Source: Saccharum officinarum
Taxonomy: Eukaryota > Streptophyta > Magnoliopsida > Poales > Poaceae
DNA: 64,000 nucleotides
Direction of reading: 5' to 3'
Assembly: GCA_020631735.1 (NCBI GenBank)
Contig: CM036221.1
Coordinates: 14,241,381 to 14,305,380, forward strand
Shown here one piece after another: positions 1 to 11,200 of this stretch. The position numbers were made by a program, and so were the translations under genes. The notes under the pieces are model-generated. The model had not been told where the DNA came from and ran no database searches. It saw only the letters and a list, made by a program, of their open reading frames with translations. Positions within the stretch are counted from its first letter, which is position 1. Every line of letters begins with the position of its first letter.

Positions 1-544
1 CCGCTGCGCCACTGCGTGGGGGAGGGAGAGGGTGCCCGCTGCGCCGTTGTTCGGGATGGAGAGGGGCTCGGGAGTGAGAGTCGGAGGGAAAGAGAGTGGA
101 GGGTGCCGTCAGAGGGAGGGGCGCCGCTCGGCTGCGTGTGCGACTGCGAGGAGACAGAGGGAGCAAGGCGGCTCAGGAGGGAGAGGACTGAGGGGGCCGA
201 CTAGCTATGAAACCCTAACTTGCGTTTATATACTGGTCGCACATATCGGGCCTCGTCTGGGCCTCTTGGGCCGCGGCCTTTTTTCCTGAGGCGGGACATT
301 TAGGAGGTCCGCCTCCGAAAATAGAGGCATTTTTTAAGGCGGGCCAATTATAAGGTCCGCCTCGGTTAATAAATTTTAGGGCCTCCGTAAATCCATTTTA
401 TGAGGCGGTTAAATGTGACCGCCTCGGTTAATAAAAAATGACCGCATCAGTTAATCCTAGGCATTAACCGAGGTGGGAAGACGGTCCAACCGCCTTCGAG
501 GTCCAATTGGAAACGCTTTGGAAAAGTTTTTTTTTATAGTAGTG
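1..544 (-). mobile_element. CACTA transposon end (partial)
   Basis: The block ends at 535-544 with TATAGTAGTG, the reverse complement of a CACTACTATA terminus. Just inside, about 300-480, are repeated motifs in both orientations (GGTCCGCCTCGGTTAA, GACCGCCTCGGTTAA, ATTAACCGAGG). Such subterminal repeats are typical of CACTA (En/Spm) elements. On the minus strand near 215-230 a TATATAAACGC motif could be an internal promoter directed into the element. The other end lies outside the window, so the 3-bp target duplication cannot be confirmed. No transposase is visible here. Confidence 0.72.
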
Positions 545-547
545 TGC

Positions 548-745
548 TAAAAGCCGTTCTGGCTTCAATTACCATATCTAGCGGCTGCAAATTCAGACTC
601 CAGTCTATTGGAATGGTGTTCTAGCAAGACCTACTGAAGGCACATTCGAAGAAAAGGTGGAAGCTGGTTTCTTCGTGTCCTTTGTTACATAAAACACAGT
701 TGTAATCCTTGAGTTTCCTGTTCTTCCTCCTCAAGAGATTTCTTG
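548..745 (-). pseudogene. LINE reverse transcriptase zinc-binding fragment
   Basis: The minus strand reads KDYNCVLCNKGHEETSFHLF, then FECAFSRSC, matching the zf-RVT zinc-binding module that follows reverse transcriptase in plant L1-type LINEs (C-x2-C ... H-L-F-F-x-C). One in-frame TAG at 618-620 sits where a tryptophan normally follows the last cysteine. The fragment ends at the CACTA boundary on one side and meets a SINE tail on the other, so both probably inserted into an older LINE. It is a dead remnant. Confidence 0.68.
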
Positions 746-756
746 TGTTCAATCTT

Positions 757-1010
757 TTTTTTAGAGAAAGGGGTCACTACTCTCCCGGCCTTTTAGAAGG
801 CTTAAACGCGCGGGGCTTCGGGTTCGAACCCGGACGGCCGGCCTCACACCTAGAGAGCCGGACCAAACGAGCTAACACTCGTTCCCCAAAATTTTTGATA
901 GGGTGGAAACCCCAGCCATAAGATGGCTTAATGCTGTGCACACGGGGATTCGAACCGTGGTTGCTAGCTCAACTCTAACACGAGCTAACCAACCAAGCAA
1001 GAGCCGTCCC
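757..1010 (-). mobile_element. tRNA-derived SINE with two tRNA-like heads
   Basis: On the minus strand, from 1010 downwards, there is an A-box-like TGGTTAGCTCGTG followed about 35 bp later by a B box GGTTCGAATCC. A second pair follows: GTTAGCTCGTTTGG, then GGTTCGAACCC. The unit ends in an A-rich tail (eight A) next to the LINE remnant. Two RNA polymerase III A/B pairs in tandem plus an A tail suggest a dimeric tRNA-derived SINE. No cloverleaf or target duplication is clear. Two unrelated decayed tRNA-like pieces side by side is the alternative. Confidence 0.52.
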
Positions 1011-2000
1011 TAATAAATAGTCAGAAGAAGAATTTATGTTTTCCAGATTATTAGATGCCCAAAGCTAGGAGAACAATGGGGATCTCTGTAGGTCGATCAG
1101 GAAGGGAATTGAAATGCATCCGATCTGAGGCATCTGCTGCAACGCTAACGAAATGGACCATGCACCTGTACGTGTCTGGCAGCCACGTGATGCTACATAT
1201 GTGGCGATCGATGCTAGTGCTAGGTCTAAAATTTTAAGAAGGGAACTTGGTATCGTCATGACCTAGCGCTAGAGCTATACTATTCACATAATACGGAGTA
1301 ACTGCGTGTAGCTCAATGCCATGACGAGCTGATGCGACAGATCTCCGTGTATTACTCCGTAACAGCGGTGTGGTTGATCCATGCATGTGAACGTGCCAGC
1401 CACAGCCACACTCAGCCAGCACCAGGGCACCACCCTCTCCTCTCTGCTGTCGCCATTATCGTCGTCACATAACTGCGTGTGACGCACCGTCACCGTGCAT
1501 GCATGTAAGAAACCCATCAATGGCCGGAGACCGTACGTGCATGCATGTCAAAAAGCATTATTACGTACTCCTCCTATCCTACTACACCCTAGCTAGCTAG
1601 CTCGTGCATGCCTACCTACCGGAGAGGAGGCACCAGATCGAGGAAAGCATATAGAGCCAGTGCAATGGCTAGCTAGGGGATTTAAATCCCTAATCAAATC
1701 TGAGCCGTCGTCGGATCTGGTAACCGTGGTTAGTCCGGTGAGTGCTTTGCGGTGGTCACTGGAGTTTGTATCCATGCCCATGACCAGTACGTGTTATACG
1801 GGTTGTATTTGTACGTCCTGGATATGATGCAACTAACGTACTCCTACGTGTCACCGTAGCCGACCGTACCTTTGTTTCTTCTGCCGTCTCCTAGTCGTAG
1901 CTGCTGGCTGCTGCTGCTACTGACTACTCCTATGAACTAGAAAACGAAGTTGAATACTCTCTCCGTTCCTGAACAGAAGGCGTAACTACTTTTCTGTTTA
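1011..2000. other. Intergenic, no gene recognised
   Basis: Short ORFs on both strands have no recognisable domain and overlap one another. The stretch contains CATGCATG-rich motifs (about 1495-1550) of the kind found in plant promoters, but no gene begins nearby, so I assign no function. Confidence 0.5.
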
Positions 2001-2243
2001 GGCTGTGTTTAGATGGTGGTGTAAAATTTTTGGAAGCATAGTAACTTTTTCGGTTTTATTTGGTAATTAGTGTCTAATTATGGACTAATTAGGTTTGAAA
2101 GATTCGTCTCGTGATTTACAACCAAACTGTGTAATTAGTTATTTTTTTTACCTATATTTAATGCTTCATGCATGTGTTCAAAGATTTGATGTGACGGGAA
2201 ATATTGTAAAATTTTTAGAACTTTGAAGCAACTAAACAGGGCC
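2001..2243. mobile_element. Tourist-like MITE copy 1 (PIF/Harbinger)
   Basis: Ends are GGCTGTGTTTAG and CTAAACAGGGCC, in inverted orientation. Both flanks carry TTA (1998-2000 and 2244-2246), the usual PIF/Harbinger target duplication. The inside has the family signatures GATTCGTCTCGTGATTTACA, TGTAATTAGTTATTTTTT and TTAATGCTTCATGCATG, shared with five other copies here. It encodes nothing and would need transposase in trans. Confidence 0.85.
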
Positions 2244-2246
2244 TTA

Positions 2247-3356
2247 GACCGAGAATAGAAGGCGGCCGAGTTTCGACATCTGTTCACGTGAGCATGCAAC
2301 ATTTAGTGCTGCGTCACTAATCTCCTCGGCGCTTGTTCATGGGTGCATGCAACATGGATTTTGCGCGGAAGAACCAATGGGCTGGCAGTTGCTGCACGCA
2401 CGCATGCGCAACATCTAATTAATTAGACATGGATCCGAAACGCTCTCCTTGAAGGCACAACATTTAACTCGTTTATTGGTCTCTGTGATAAAGGAGTTGC
2501 GCCTTGTATTCACGGACGGAGAGACTAAAAGACAACGAGGCTTTGCTAAAAAAAAAGACAACGAGGCTGCGAAACGAAAGTCGCTTGACACGCGTACGAG
2601 AAAATGTACACATGCAGGACGGGGACCGCACCATTTGATGGATGTGCACAAAACCTGCAAAGGACGAACGAATGGCTGTGTATACACACACGCCGGACGG
2701 CACGAATGCGTAACGCAGCGGAAAGCGGATGGATCCGAGACGAGACGACGACGGAGACGCATGCAAACACAGCAGCAGCAGCAGCACGTACAAGTACTAC
2801 GTCCGGCTCTGGCAGCTGGTAACAAGAGCTGCTGCAGTACCAGTTGCATTGCAGCACGACAAATGCAATGAAAGGCGTTGCTACCGTGCTTCTGCGCTGC
2901 TGTCTTTTAGGTCATTTAGGAGTAGTATTCATTTGCTTGCATTGCATTGCATGCCTGCTTGCTTTGCTTCTCTAGTTCAAAACTAGATCGAATTTTAGAG
3001 ATGTTCTAAATCAACTATTAGATACATTATGAAAAATATATTTTAATGATATACTTATTTGATGTCATATATAGATGTCGTTACTTTTTTTCTGTAAAGT
3101 TGATCGGTGATTTTAGAAGTTGGTTTATTTAATTTCCTGGCGGGAATATTAATTATTTTCGGAGATCCCAAAGGTACGGTGGATCTGTTGATGCACAAAT
3201 AAATACTCTCTACCTAGCTACATTAATTGTTGTATTCATTTGATTGGATTTTCTCGGTGAACTGTTCGAATTCCATCCTTTGGGCTGCCCCGTGCATTCA
3301 AGTGCTTTTAATTCAAATAGTGTCCTCATGACACCTCTAATAGTAATCTTGAGCCA
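2247..3356. other. Intergenic with a degenerate MITE-like piece
   Basis: Overlapping ORFs on both strands at 2415-2871 have low-complexity composition (CAG repeat near 2769-2784) and no recognisable domain, so I do not call a gene. About 3020-3110 resembles the inside of the Stowaway-like element downstream (tatgaaaa ... cttatttg ... atagatgt), suggesting an eroded relative. Confidence 0.45.
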
Positions 3357-3622
3357 CTCCCTTCGTTTCAGAGTCATTCCAACTTTCTTGAGAGTCAAAG
3401 CAACTCAGGTTTAACTAAAATTAGAGAGAAAATTATAAAAAAATTTTTAACATCAAATAGGTATACTATGAAAATAGAATTAATAAAGAATCTAATATGG
3501 TGCTTATTTGGTATTATAGATGTTATTATTCTATAATATATAAATTTGGTTAGACTTAAGATGTTTTGACTCACGAATAAATTAAAGTTGGAATGACTTT
3601 ATAATCTGGGATAGAGAGAGCA
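3357..3622. mobile_element. Stowaway-like MITE (Tc1/mariner)
   Basis: The left end reads CTCCCTTCGTTTCAGAGTCA and the right end TTGGAATGACTTTATAATCT followed by GGGATAGAGAG. These are decayed versions of the CTCCCTCCGT-type Stowaway ends, and the subterminal parts (gtcattccaact / agttggaatgac) are inverted. The inside is AT-rich and non-coding. Boundaries are approximate by a few bases. Confidence 0.65.
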
Positions 3623-4434
3623 GATAAACATATTATTTCTTGATCAAGAGCTAGTTAAAGTTAAACATCTGTGCCCCAAGGCCAGCTCTAAAACGGCCCA
3701 TATGGAGTATATGGCTATATAGAGACTACAGCACTAGTTAGTGTTAGTTAGATGTCCGGGAACGGGACAAATATGGGTATAGTGGAAGGAAGGCGATCAG
3801 GGATGCGATGCGAGCGACTCTCCAACCGCCGCACGGGAAAGAGCCAAAGCTGACGGCGACATGCAAGCATGCAACACTCCTCGCTCGCTCGCTCACACAG
3901 CTCGACCACCACCACTCCAGCAGGCAGCGGTTCTGTCTGTCTCTCATCAATGGCCGGCCGGCCCGAGCAACGCAAATTGGATGAGCCATTAGCCCGTTAA
4001 TTAATGTAAGCTAGCTAGCTAGTCACGCTAATTAGAGGGCACTTTACGCGTGACCTCCCTCCCTCGCTGCTACTGAAGTCGGACGCCTGCTACCAGTGTG
4101 TTCCCAGTACGTACAGGCATGCATAAAAGCTGCCACCATTACTCTCGGCCATGTTTCCAGTTTCATGACGATCACATGTGGTGTTGCAAAGGGCATCACT
4201 AAGGTTTACTCGGCCATGTTCTCTGCTCAGCCCACATTGAATTCGGTTCGCTTCACCGTTTTAAGGCAGAGGGTGGTCCAGATCAAATCAAGGGCCGTCC
4301 TTAAATTGCTGCAATGAGGCGTGGCAGAGGATGAAATGAATGAACATTCAACGGCCGGCCACCCAATGTCTTAGGACTACGTGCTTTCCTTTCTGGGCTG
4401 TTTTAGGGCCATCTTTTGGGCTGTTTTAGGGCCC
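3623..4434. other. Intergenic, nothing recognised
   Basis: Short ORFs (3744-3989 minus, 4096-4317 plus) show no domain and no gene-like context. A repeated TTTTGGGCTGTTTTAGGGCC phrase occurs just before the next MITE (about 4395-4432). I see no coding gene. Confidence 0.45.
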
Positions 4435-4712
4435 GGGCCCTGTTTAGTTACCAAATTTCCCTCCCAAATTCTACTATGCAAAAAAAAAGATTCCCATCAC
4501 ATCAAAATGTTGGCATATGTATGGAGTACTAAATGTAGATGAAATCAAAAACTAATTGCATAGTTTTGTTGTTCTTTGCGAGAGGAACATTTTAAGCCTA
4601 ATTAATCAATTTTTGGACAATTTTTTACACTAAAAAACAAAATGCTACAGTACGCTTCAGTGTAAAACAGTGTTTCCGCCGTCACCGAATCGGTGCATCT
4701 AAACACGGCGCC
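4435..4712. mobile_element. Tourist-like MITE copy 2 (diverged)
   Basis: Ends are GGGCCCTGTTTAG and CTAAACACGGCGCC. The inside keeps family landmarks (ATCACATCAAAATGTTGGC, TATGGAGTACTAAATGTAG, AACTAATTGCATAG, AATGCTACAGTA). It is more diverged than the other copies and has no clear 3-bp duplication, so it is probably older. Confidence 0.7.
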
Positions 4713-5264
4713 GGTTTGGCAGCCATCCAAAATTCAATCCCCTCCATAATCGCTCTAGAATCATCACTTATGACGAACTGCTCATCCACCAGAATCAGAA
4801 AGCATTTTACCACGCACACCACTGTTCTGTTCGTCTCTCTTACCGGTTATAAACTTAAAAGGATAGCATATAGGGGTGCTAAAGCAAGCAGTCTAGAGCA
4901 AATGTAACGCGAAAGAAACAGGATACCCCCGCACGATCATGAAGGGTTCACTTGACACCTCTAACATTAGCACTGTAGTTCCCAGCTTCCGGTTCTTCAT
5001 CCTTAACACTGGCAGAATGCGCTTACTAGTTCCTACTACAAGACAATGGGATCAACCATTCGCAAGCGTTCAGATTCAGACCTGGTGGTGTGGCAACTTG
5101 CAGCAACTGCACAATGATCACCACCCAACTTGCTGACCTTCCTATGGCACAGGGCAACTTCGCGGAGAGGACGACAAAACGTGGTAAGTTAGTGAGGACA
5201 CACTTTAACTTTGGGTATTACCCCCAAGCTCCTACTCTACTGTTATCGCATGGTTCTTCAGCCT

Positions 5265-5279
5265 TCACATCTCCAGTGC
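5265..5279 (-). CDS. Possible terminal mini-exon of Agenet gene
   Basis: The acceptor CCCTTTTCAG ends at 5280. Joined in phase 0 to the donor at 5485 it gives four codons (ALEM) and TGA across a 206-nt intron. The pyrimidine-rich acceptor and ordinary intron size make it plausible. An acceptor nearer the donor, ending CATTACAG at about 5325, would give T-C-L-stop. Transcript evidence is needed to choose between them. Confidence 0.4.
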   Translation of the reverse strand, partial: ALEM

Positions 5280-8200
5280 CTGAAAAGGGTTGTCAGTTCG
5301 CCAATGAGCTTGCGTGTTACATTACAAACAAGTCTGTAATGCAGAGAAATAGACAACTAAGCTCAAGAACAAACAGACATAAGGCCACTTATGCAAAGAT
5401 GGTAGCAGTATCACAAGTTCATTACTGGTGGCGATTTACTAGGAATAGTAATCAAAGATGTAATGCAGGGATAAGCGAAGCGTACCGGGGAAGCCCGCAT
5501 CCACCTTCCACCCATCCAGTCGTAGTGCAACCTCAGCTGTGCATGCTCGAATTCCATCTCTTCCTTCCAAGGCCTGAAGTAGACGCACCTCTTCTCGCCA
5601 AGGACCTTGGATACCACACCAACCCACCACCCGTCGTTGCAGAAGGCATCAACCTCATCAAGTAGCTTGAACCCATCAGTGACAGGGATATCTGGAGGAC
5701 AAGGTCTGATGTGTCGCGCTTCTACAGTTTCTTTCAAAGGTTTGGTATCGTCATCATCCTTCAGTGCAGCATACTCCACGAGGAACTTGCTGCCGACAGG
5801 TTTAACAATAGTCGCCTCGAACCAGGCTCCACGAAAACCTTCATCGTCGCTGCAGACTTCAACCTTGACACCTTGTGTAAATTTTAACTTGGCCACATTC
5901 TGAAAAAGACAACCAAAGGGCAAAGGGCAACAAAACTAGTTAGTTAGGTACGTAACAGCTGTGCATCATAAGCTTGTAACAAATCTTGTAGTTGCAGAGC
6001 AAACAGGAAAGCATATCCTTTCTAGATAACCCAACCTAAGAGGAACATCCAACTATAACTTTGATCGACACTTAGGACACAATAGCAGAACAAACATAGT
6101 GTAAGTATTCTTTCAACACATTCTGAAAAGAAAGCATAGAAAATAAATTGGCTAGGCACATTAGTAATCAATAGACATAACACGCAGCAGCTGATCATTA
6201 TCGTTGTGACTTCTGAACTTGCAACCCATCTTGCAGTTCTCAGCACATACTAGTCTAAAATCGCCAACCCAAGATGGCGAGATGAACACCGTAAAGATAA
6301 CATTGAGTTTTGCTTCTATTTGAATCATCAACAGTTATTGATCACAAGTTTGAATTCAAACACAATAATGTCCACAAGCAGTTCGTGTAGCTGTCGTGAA
6401 TATGCCTAACAACATATCTTCTCCTTTTCTTTTTATTCTGACAATAAGCGATATCAATGCTGGCAGCTGCCTATGTTGATTAAACAGCAGCGCAATTGAG
6501 ACTGCACTAAAGATAATCATACATCTACATGAGGTAGATGACGATTTTTAAATTCTTCTCCAGCCACAACCTGAGTAACGCCAGTGATATGATTTAGGAA
6601 GTAGTGCAGGTATTCTAAGCAGTTAAAATTACAAGGGCTACCTTTTAAAAGTAAAGGCTATAAAAAATTATAGTAGAGAGCAGCTGACATTGACATAGGG
6701 TGGAAAAACTACTGTAGTATGTTCTTCAGTTAGGAGTACAGTTAGCAATTGGCATCACAAAATTAAAAGTCTTCAGATGCCACTTAGATGGCAATGGCAT
6801 CAGACTAGCAGATTGAAGAGCAAGGAATCTACACATCGTGGAAGGTTGAACGGCTAAAGCTATTTGCTATTCTTACAAAGGTAAGAGAAGAACGTGCAAG
6901 CTGACAGTCGTTCCCACAGCAGGGTAAAGGCGTGCCAGAGTAATATAAGTGAGAGTTTGTAGGCTGCTTATAAAAGGTATATTTGGAATCATAATTTGTG
7001 ATAGCAATAAGCAACAAATAGATTGCAGACAAGGTGCTTCCCATTATCCATATCCATAAACCAAGAACACTTGGAACAATGTCTCAACTCTGAATCAAAA
7101 TGCTTGAGTAATGAAAGGCTTTTGGTGTAAAAGAAATTTTCCCATGCAAAAAAGAAAATGCAGAGGTTTTGTTCTTAGCTCGCTAAAAGTTTCTGGTAGC
7201 CTTGATACAAGGACCACATGAAATATGCATCCAGGGCAAAAGTTCAGGGTGATCACATGTAAGAAAATAATAGCAGAAGCAGTAAAGGGCCTAGATCCTC
7301 TTAACATTACATGTTTTCTAGAAATGTCAAAGGACAACCACTAGATAATGCTTTAGGATGGAAAAAAATCCAATGTAATAAGCTTCTTGGTGACCATACA
7401 GTGAATGGCATTAAATTCCAAAAACAATATGTTAAGAGATTACGTTATACAATATTTTCCCAATATTATGATCACAGGTACAATCAAGGTGGTCTATAAT
7501 GAAGGTGTAACAGAGTTTGGAATATCTGAACTTGGAACTTTTGGGACTGATGGGCATTTTTCTCCCTTTTAATATGTATTATTCAAAAGCAAAAGAAGTA
7601 ACCAAAAGTAAGTAGCAATTTAAGCTCTGACTTAAGCAATGAAGTTAATTTTTGGAATACTAAGGATGCAGACTTGTCAGTCATACACTATTCTATAGGT
7701 TTCGACAGAAGTTATACAAAGAAAAACAAAATAAACTCAACATTTTCTTGCAACACTAATACTAAAGAGAGGAATAAAAACCAGACATTCTAGAATTCTA
7801 TCTTCAGTCACTGTAATTGCAGAAATCATGGTACTTCACTAGCATTGTCAAGTAATGAAGTTTAAGCATTCAATCTTTATACCACTGAAGCAGATAGCTG
7901 CCTAACCATGTATAGTGGTGTGCAATGTGCAAGAACTGAAAAATTAGCCAGACAAGCACTAGCTGGCTGACCATGTAAAATCTGACAATATATATAAAAT
8001 CTGACAATATGTACAAGGATGTGGTGACGTTTGTCCGAACATGTGATTGCGACACCAGTGACTTTCCAATTAAAATAGGACTGTATCAGGGGTCAGCTTT
8101 GAGCCCTTATTTATTTGCTTTGGTGATGGATGAGGTCACAAGGAACATACAAGGTGATATCCCTTGGTGTATGCTCTTTGCTGATGATGTGGTGCTAGTT

Positions 8201-11200
8201 GACGACAGTAGGGCGGGGGTTAATAGAAAGTTAGAACTATGGAGGCACACGTTAGAGTCGAATGGGTTCAGACTTAGTAGGACTAAGACCGAGTACATGA
8301 GGTGTGATTTCAGCGCGACTAGGCACGAGGAGGGAGACGTTAGCCTCGATGGGCAAGTGGTGGCCAAGAATGATACTTTTCGGTATTTAGGGTCCATGCT
8401 ACAAAAGGATGGAGACATTGATGAAGATGTTAGGCATAGAATTTCAGCCGGCTGGTTGAAATGGCGTCAAGCTTCTGGCGTTCTCTGTGACAAAAAGGTG
8501 CCTCAGAAGCTAAAAGGTAAGTTCTATAGGACGGCGATTCGTCCGGCGATGTTATACGGTGTTGAGTGTTGGCCTACAAAAAGGCGACATGTCCAGCAAT
8601 TGAGTGTAGCAGAGATGTGTATGTTGCATTGGTGTTGTGGGCACACAAGGAGGGATAGAGTCCGGAACGACGATATTCGGGATAGGGTTGGGGTGGCACC
8701 AATTGAGGAGAAATTGATTCAACATCGGTTGAGATGGTTTGGACATGTCCAATGGAGGCCTCCTGAGACGCCGGTGCGTAGTGGAGTTCTAAAGCGGGCC
8801 GATAATGTAAAGAGCGGTAGAGGTCGACCTAAACTAACTTGGGACGAGTCCGTTAAGAGAGATCTTAAGGAGTGGAATATCTCCAAGAATTTAGCTATAG
8901 ACAGGAGCGCTTGGAGATTGGCAATCAACGTGTCTGAACCGTGACCTCTTTTTATCTTGTGCCCTTTATGTCCCTTTATGTGTCTCCCTGTTTCTCGTCT
9001 CTTTTGGGTTTCATCTCTAGCCTACCCCAACTTGCTTGGGACAAAAGGCTATGTTGTTGTTGTTGTTGTTGTATATATTTTAGGATATTAGAAGGGCAGG
9101 CCTGGTGCAGTTGGTGAGTGCTAGCTCGCCGAGTCACCAGGTCCTGGGTTCGAAGCCGTCTCTCTGCAGAATTTCTACGGGGGTAAGACTTTGCTTCGGT
9201 TATTCCTTTCCCCAGACCCCACTCGTGTGGGAGCCTCTGGCACTGGGTCTGCCCTTTATATATTTTAGGATCTTAACAAATTCAAGCTTGAAGGAAACTG
9301 TGCAACTGCAACTGACTACAGACCGAACAGAAACTTCAAGATTGTAACACAGAACAGCATCTGTTTCACAAATCATGCAAAATTCACATGCACCAATAGT
9401 GCAAATATCATTACCAATGACTATTTAAAAACAATTAAACACACTGATGTCAATAGCACAAAATATTAACAAAAAAAATGTAAATTCCAGTAGTCATATT
9501 TGTAATTTATTACAATAAGAGCAGAGCAATCCAAGAAGTGTGCACAGAAAGTGCACAAAACTCAAGTTTAACAGACATTTGAAAGAAATATAGATTACCT
9601 TTGATACTTGTTCCCATTGATCATCAACCCAGTCATATCGAAGCCTCAGAGATTTCTGGTTCACCTCAACTTCCGTCCCTAAATGCGCCGACTTAAATGT
9701 GTACTTGAATTCTGGATGAACATTAGTAATCACCCCTACCCACCAGCGATCACCTTGGAATGCTTCAACCTCATCATTGATGCAGAAACTAATCTCTGAT
9801 GCTTGTGGTGGGCAAGGCCTCACGTGCTTCACATCAACAATCTCCTCAGACAATGCAGTACTATAACACTTTGAAATAGTGTAGTCGACTAATAGGTTGT
9901 TCTTCCAGATAGTCTTTGCGACAACTGCAGGTGACCAAGCAACAACAGAATTGTCTTCCAACTTGGAAACTTCGATTTGCATTCCTTTTGCATATGGCAT
10001 TGTCTTGGGTATCTCCTACAAGGCAACAAGCAATGATTAGCACTGAATGGACAGCCCAAACGAGGGGGAAGAAACATCATACATGTAACAAATTACAGAA
10101 AAAACTACAAGAACTACTCTACCATGATCGACACAATTGAGGGAAAACCTACAAATGTTTAAGCCCATAGATTTATGTTAACAATCAAAGAAGGATAATG
10201 AGTTACCGAAAATGTTCAAACTTCTAACCAACAATGCAAGGCAGTATAACACGACTAGGAAGTCCAACAGCAACCATCTATTAACATATCTACCATCTAG
10301 CAGAAATAGAAACTCCTTCAAAGATTTATATTTTTAACAGAAAACTTTTGTAGTATTATTGGATATTGAGGGCTCACTACTTCTTCAACAGTTTTGAGCA
10401 TGCCAACTTATTTGAGGCCAAGTAACTACTCCCTCCATTCCAAATTATAGTTCACTTTGGCATATATTTTGATAGTGCATTTATTTGAACTTGTAGAGAT
10501 GTTAATACATTTTTTCTATTTTGGTCAAAGTTGGAGAAGTTTAACGTAGAACAAAGCCAAAGCAAAGCATAATTTGGAATGGAGGGAGTGGAAATAAACA
10601 GGTACATATACTAAAATCCTCCATGGATATCAAGGGATCAAATGCTTTCATGGTTCACATTAACTAGAAAAACATTCCAGCATGACCCGCATCTGATTGA
10701 ACACAATTCAGCTCGTCCAAGTAGCTTGACCTCATAACTCAACTTAATATGTTGATTGGCAATTTTCCAGCCAGTGGGACCACAAGCATACTAAACTCAC
10801 AAAGTCCATATCCCCTAGCATCCTGAACTGCTCTAACACCTGTATTACTCAAGCTAAAATAGATAAATCCATCCATCAGATACAACAATAGCTAGCAATT
10901 CAAGAATCCTCATTCTCTTCACTCTCCACACAGCAAAAGTAAGAAATCACAATAACAGTCGCCCTGCCACCATTGAACAAAATGTGCTTGCCATTTCTAA
11001 CCCTAACACCACAAAATCACCTAGAATGAAAGAAAAGGAAAGAACTTTTTTTTATGGATTATTATAAGCTTAATCGAAAGTCAGAAAATCCATCCATCAG
11101 ATACAACAATAGCTAGCAATTCAAGAATCCACATTCTTCTCATTCCACCTAGCAAGCATGGGAAATCATAATCCCACATTCGCCCTGCCACCATTTAACA

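Larger units (their letters stand above)
5900..9598 (-). other. Intron 2 of the Agenet gene, enlarged by retroelements
   Basis: About 3.7 kb bounded by GTAATC and TTTTTCAG on the minus strand. It holds a plus-strand RTE LINE 3' end (about 8006-9071) and a SINE (9091-9256), both antisense to the host gene. The remaining roughly 2 kb (5900-8000) is AT-rich with no coding signal. Near the LINE start a 15-bp phrase AAAATCTGACAATAT occurs twice in tandem (about 7978-8008). Confidence 0.8.

Noticed and set aside
820..1000. tRNA genes suggested by GGTTCGAA-type B boxes
   Set aside because: No acceptor-stem pairing or cloverleaf; the A tail and tandem heads fit a SINE better.
2415..2871. Long overlapping ORFs on both strands (up to 144 codons)
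   Set aside because: Frames overlap on opposite strands, composition is low-complexity (Cys/Arg/Ser runs, CAG repeat) and no domain or splice context supports a gene.
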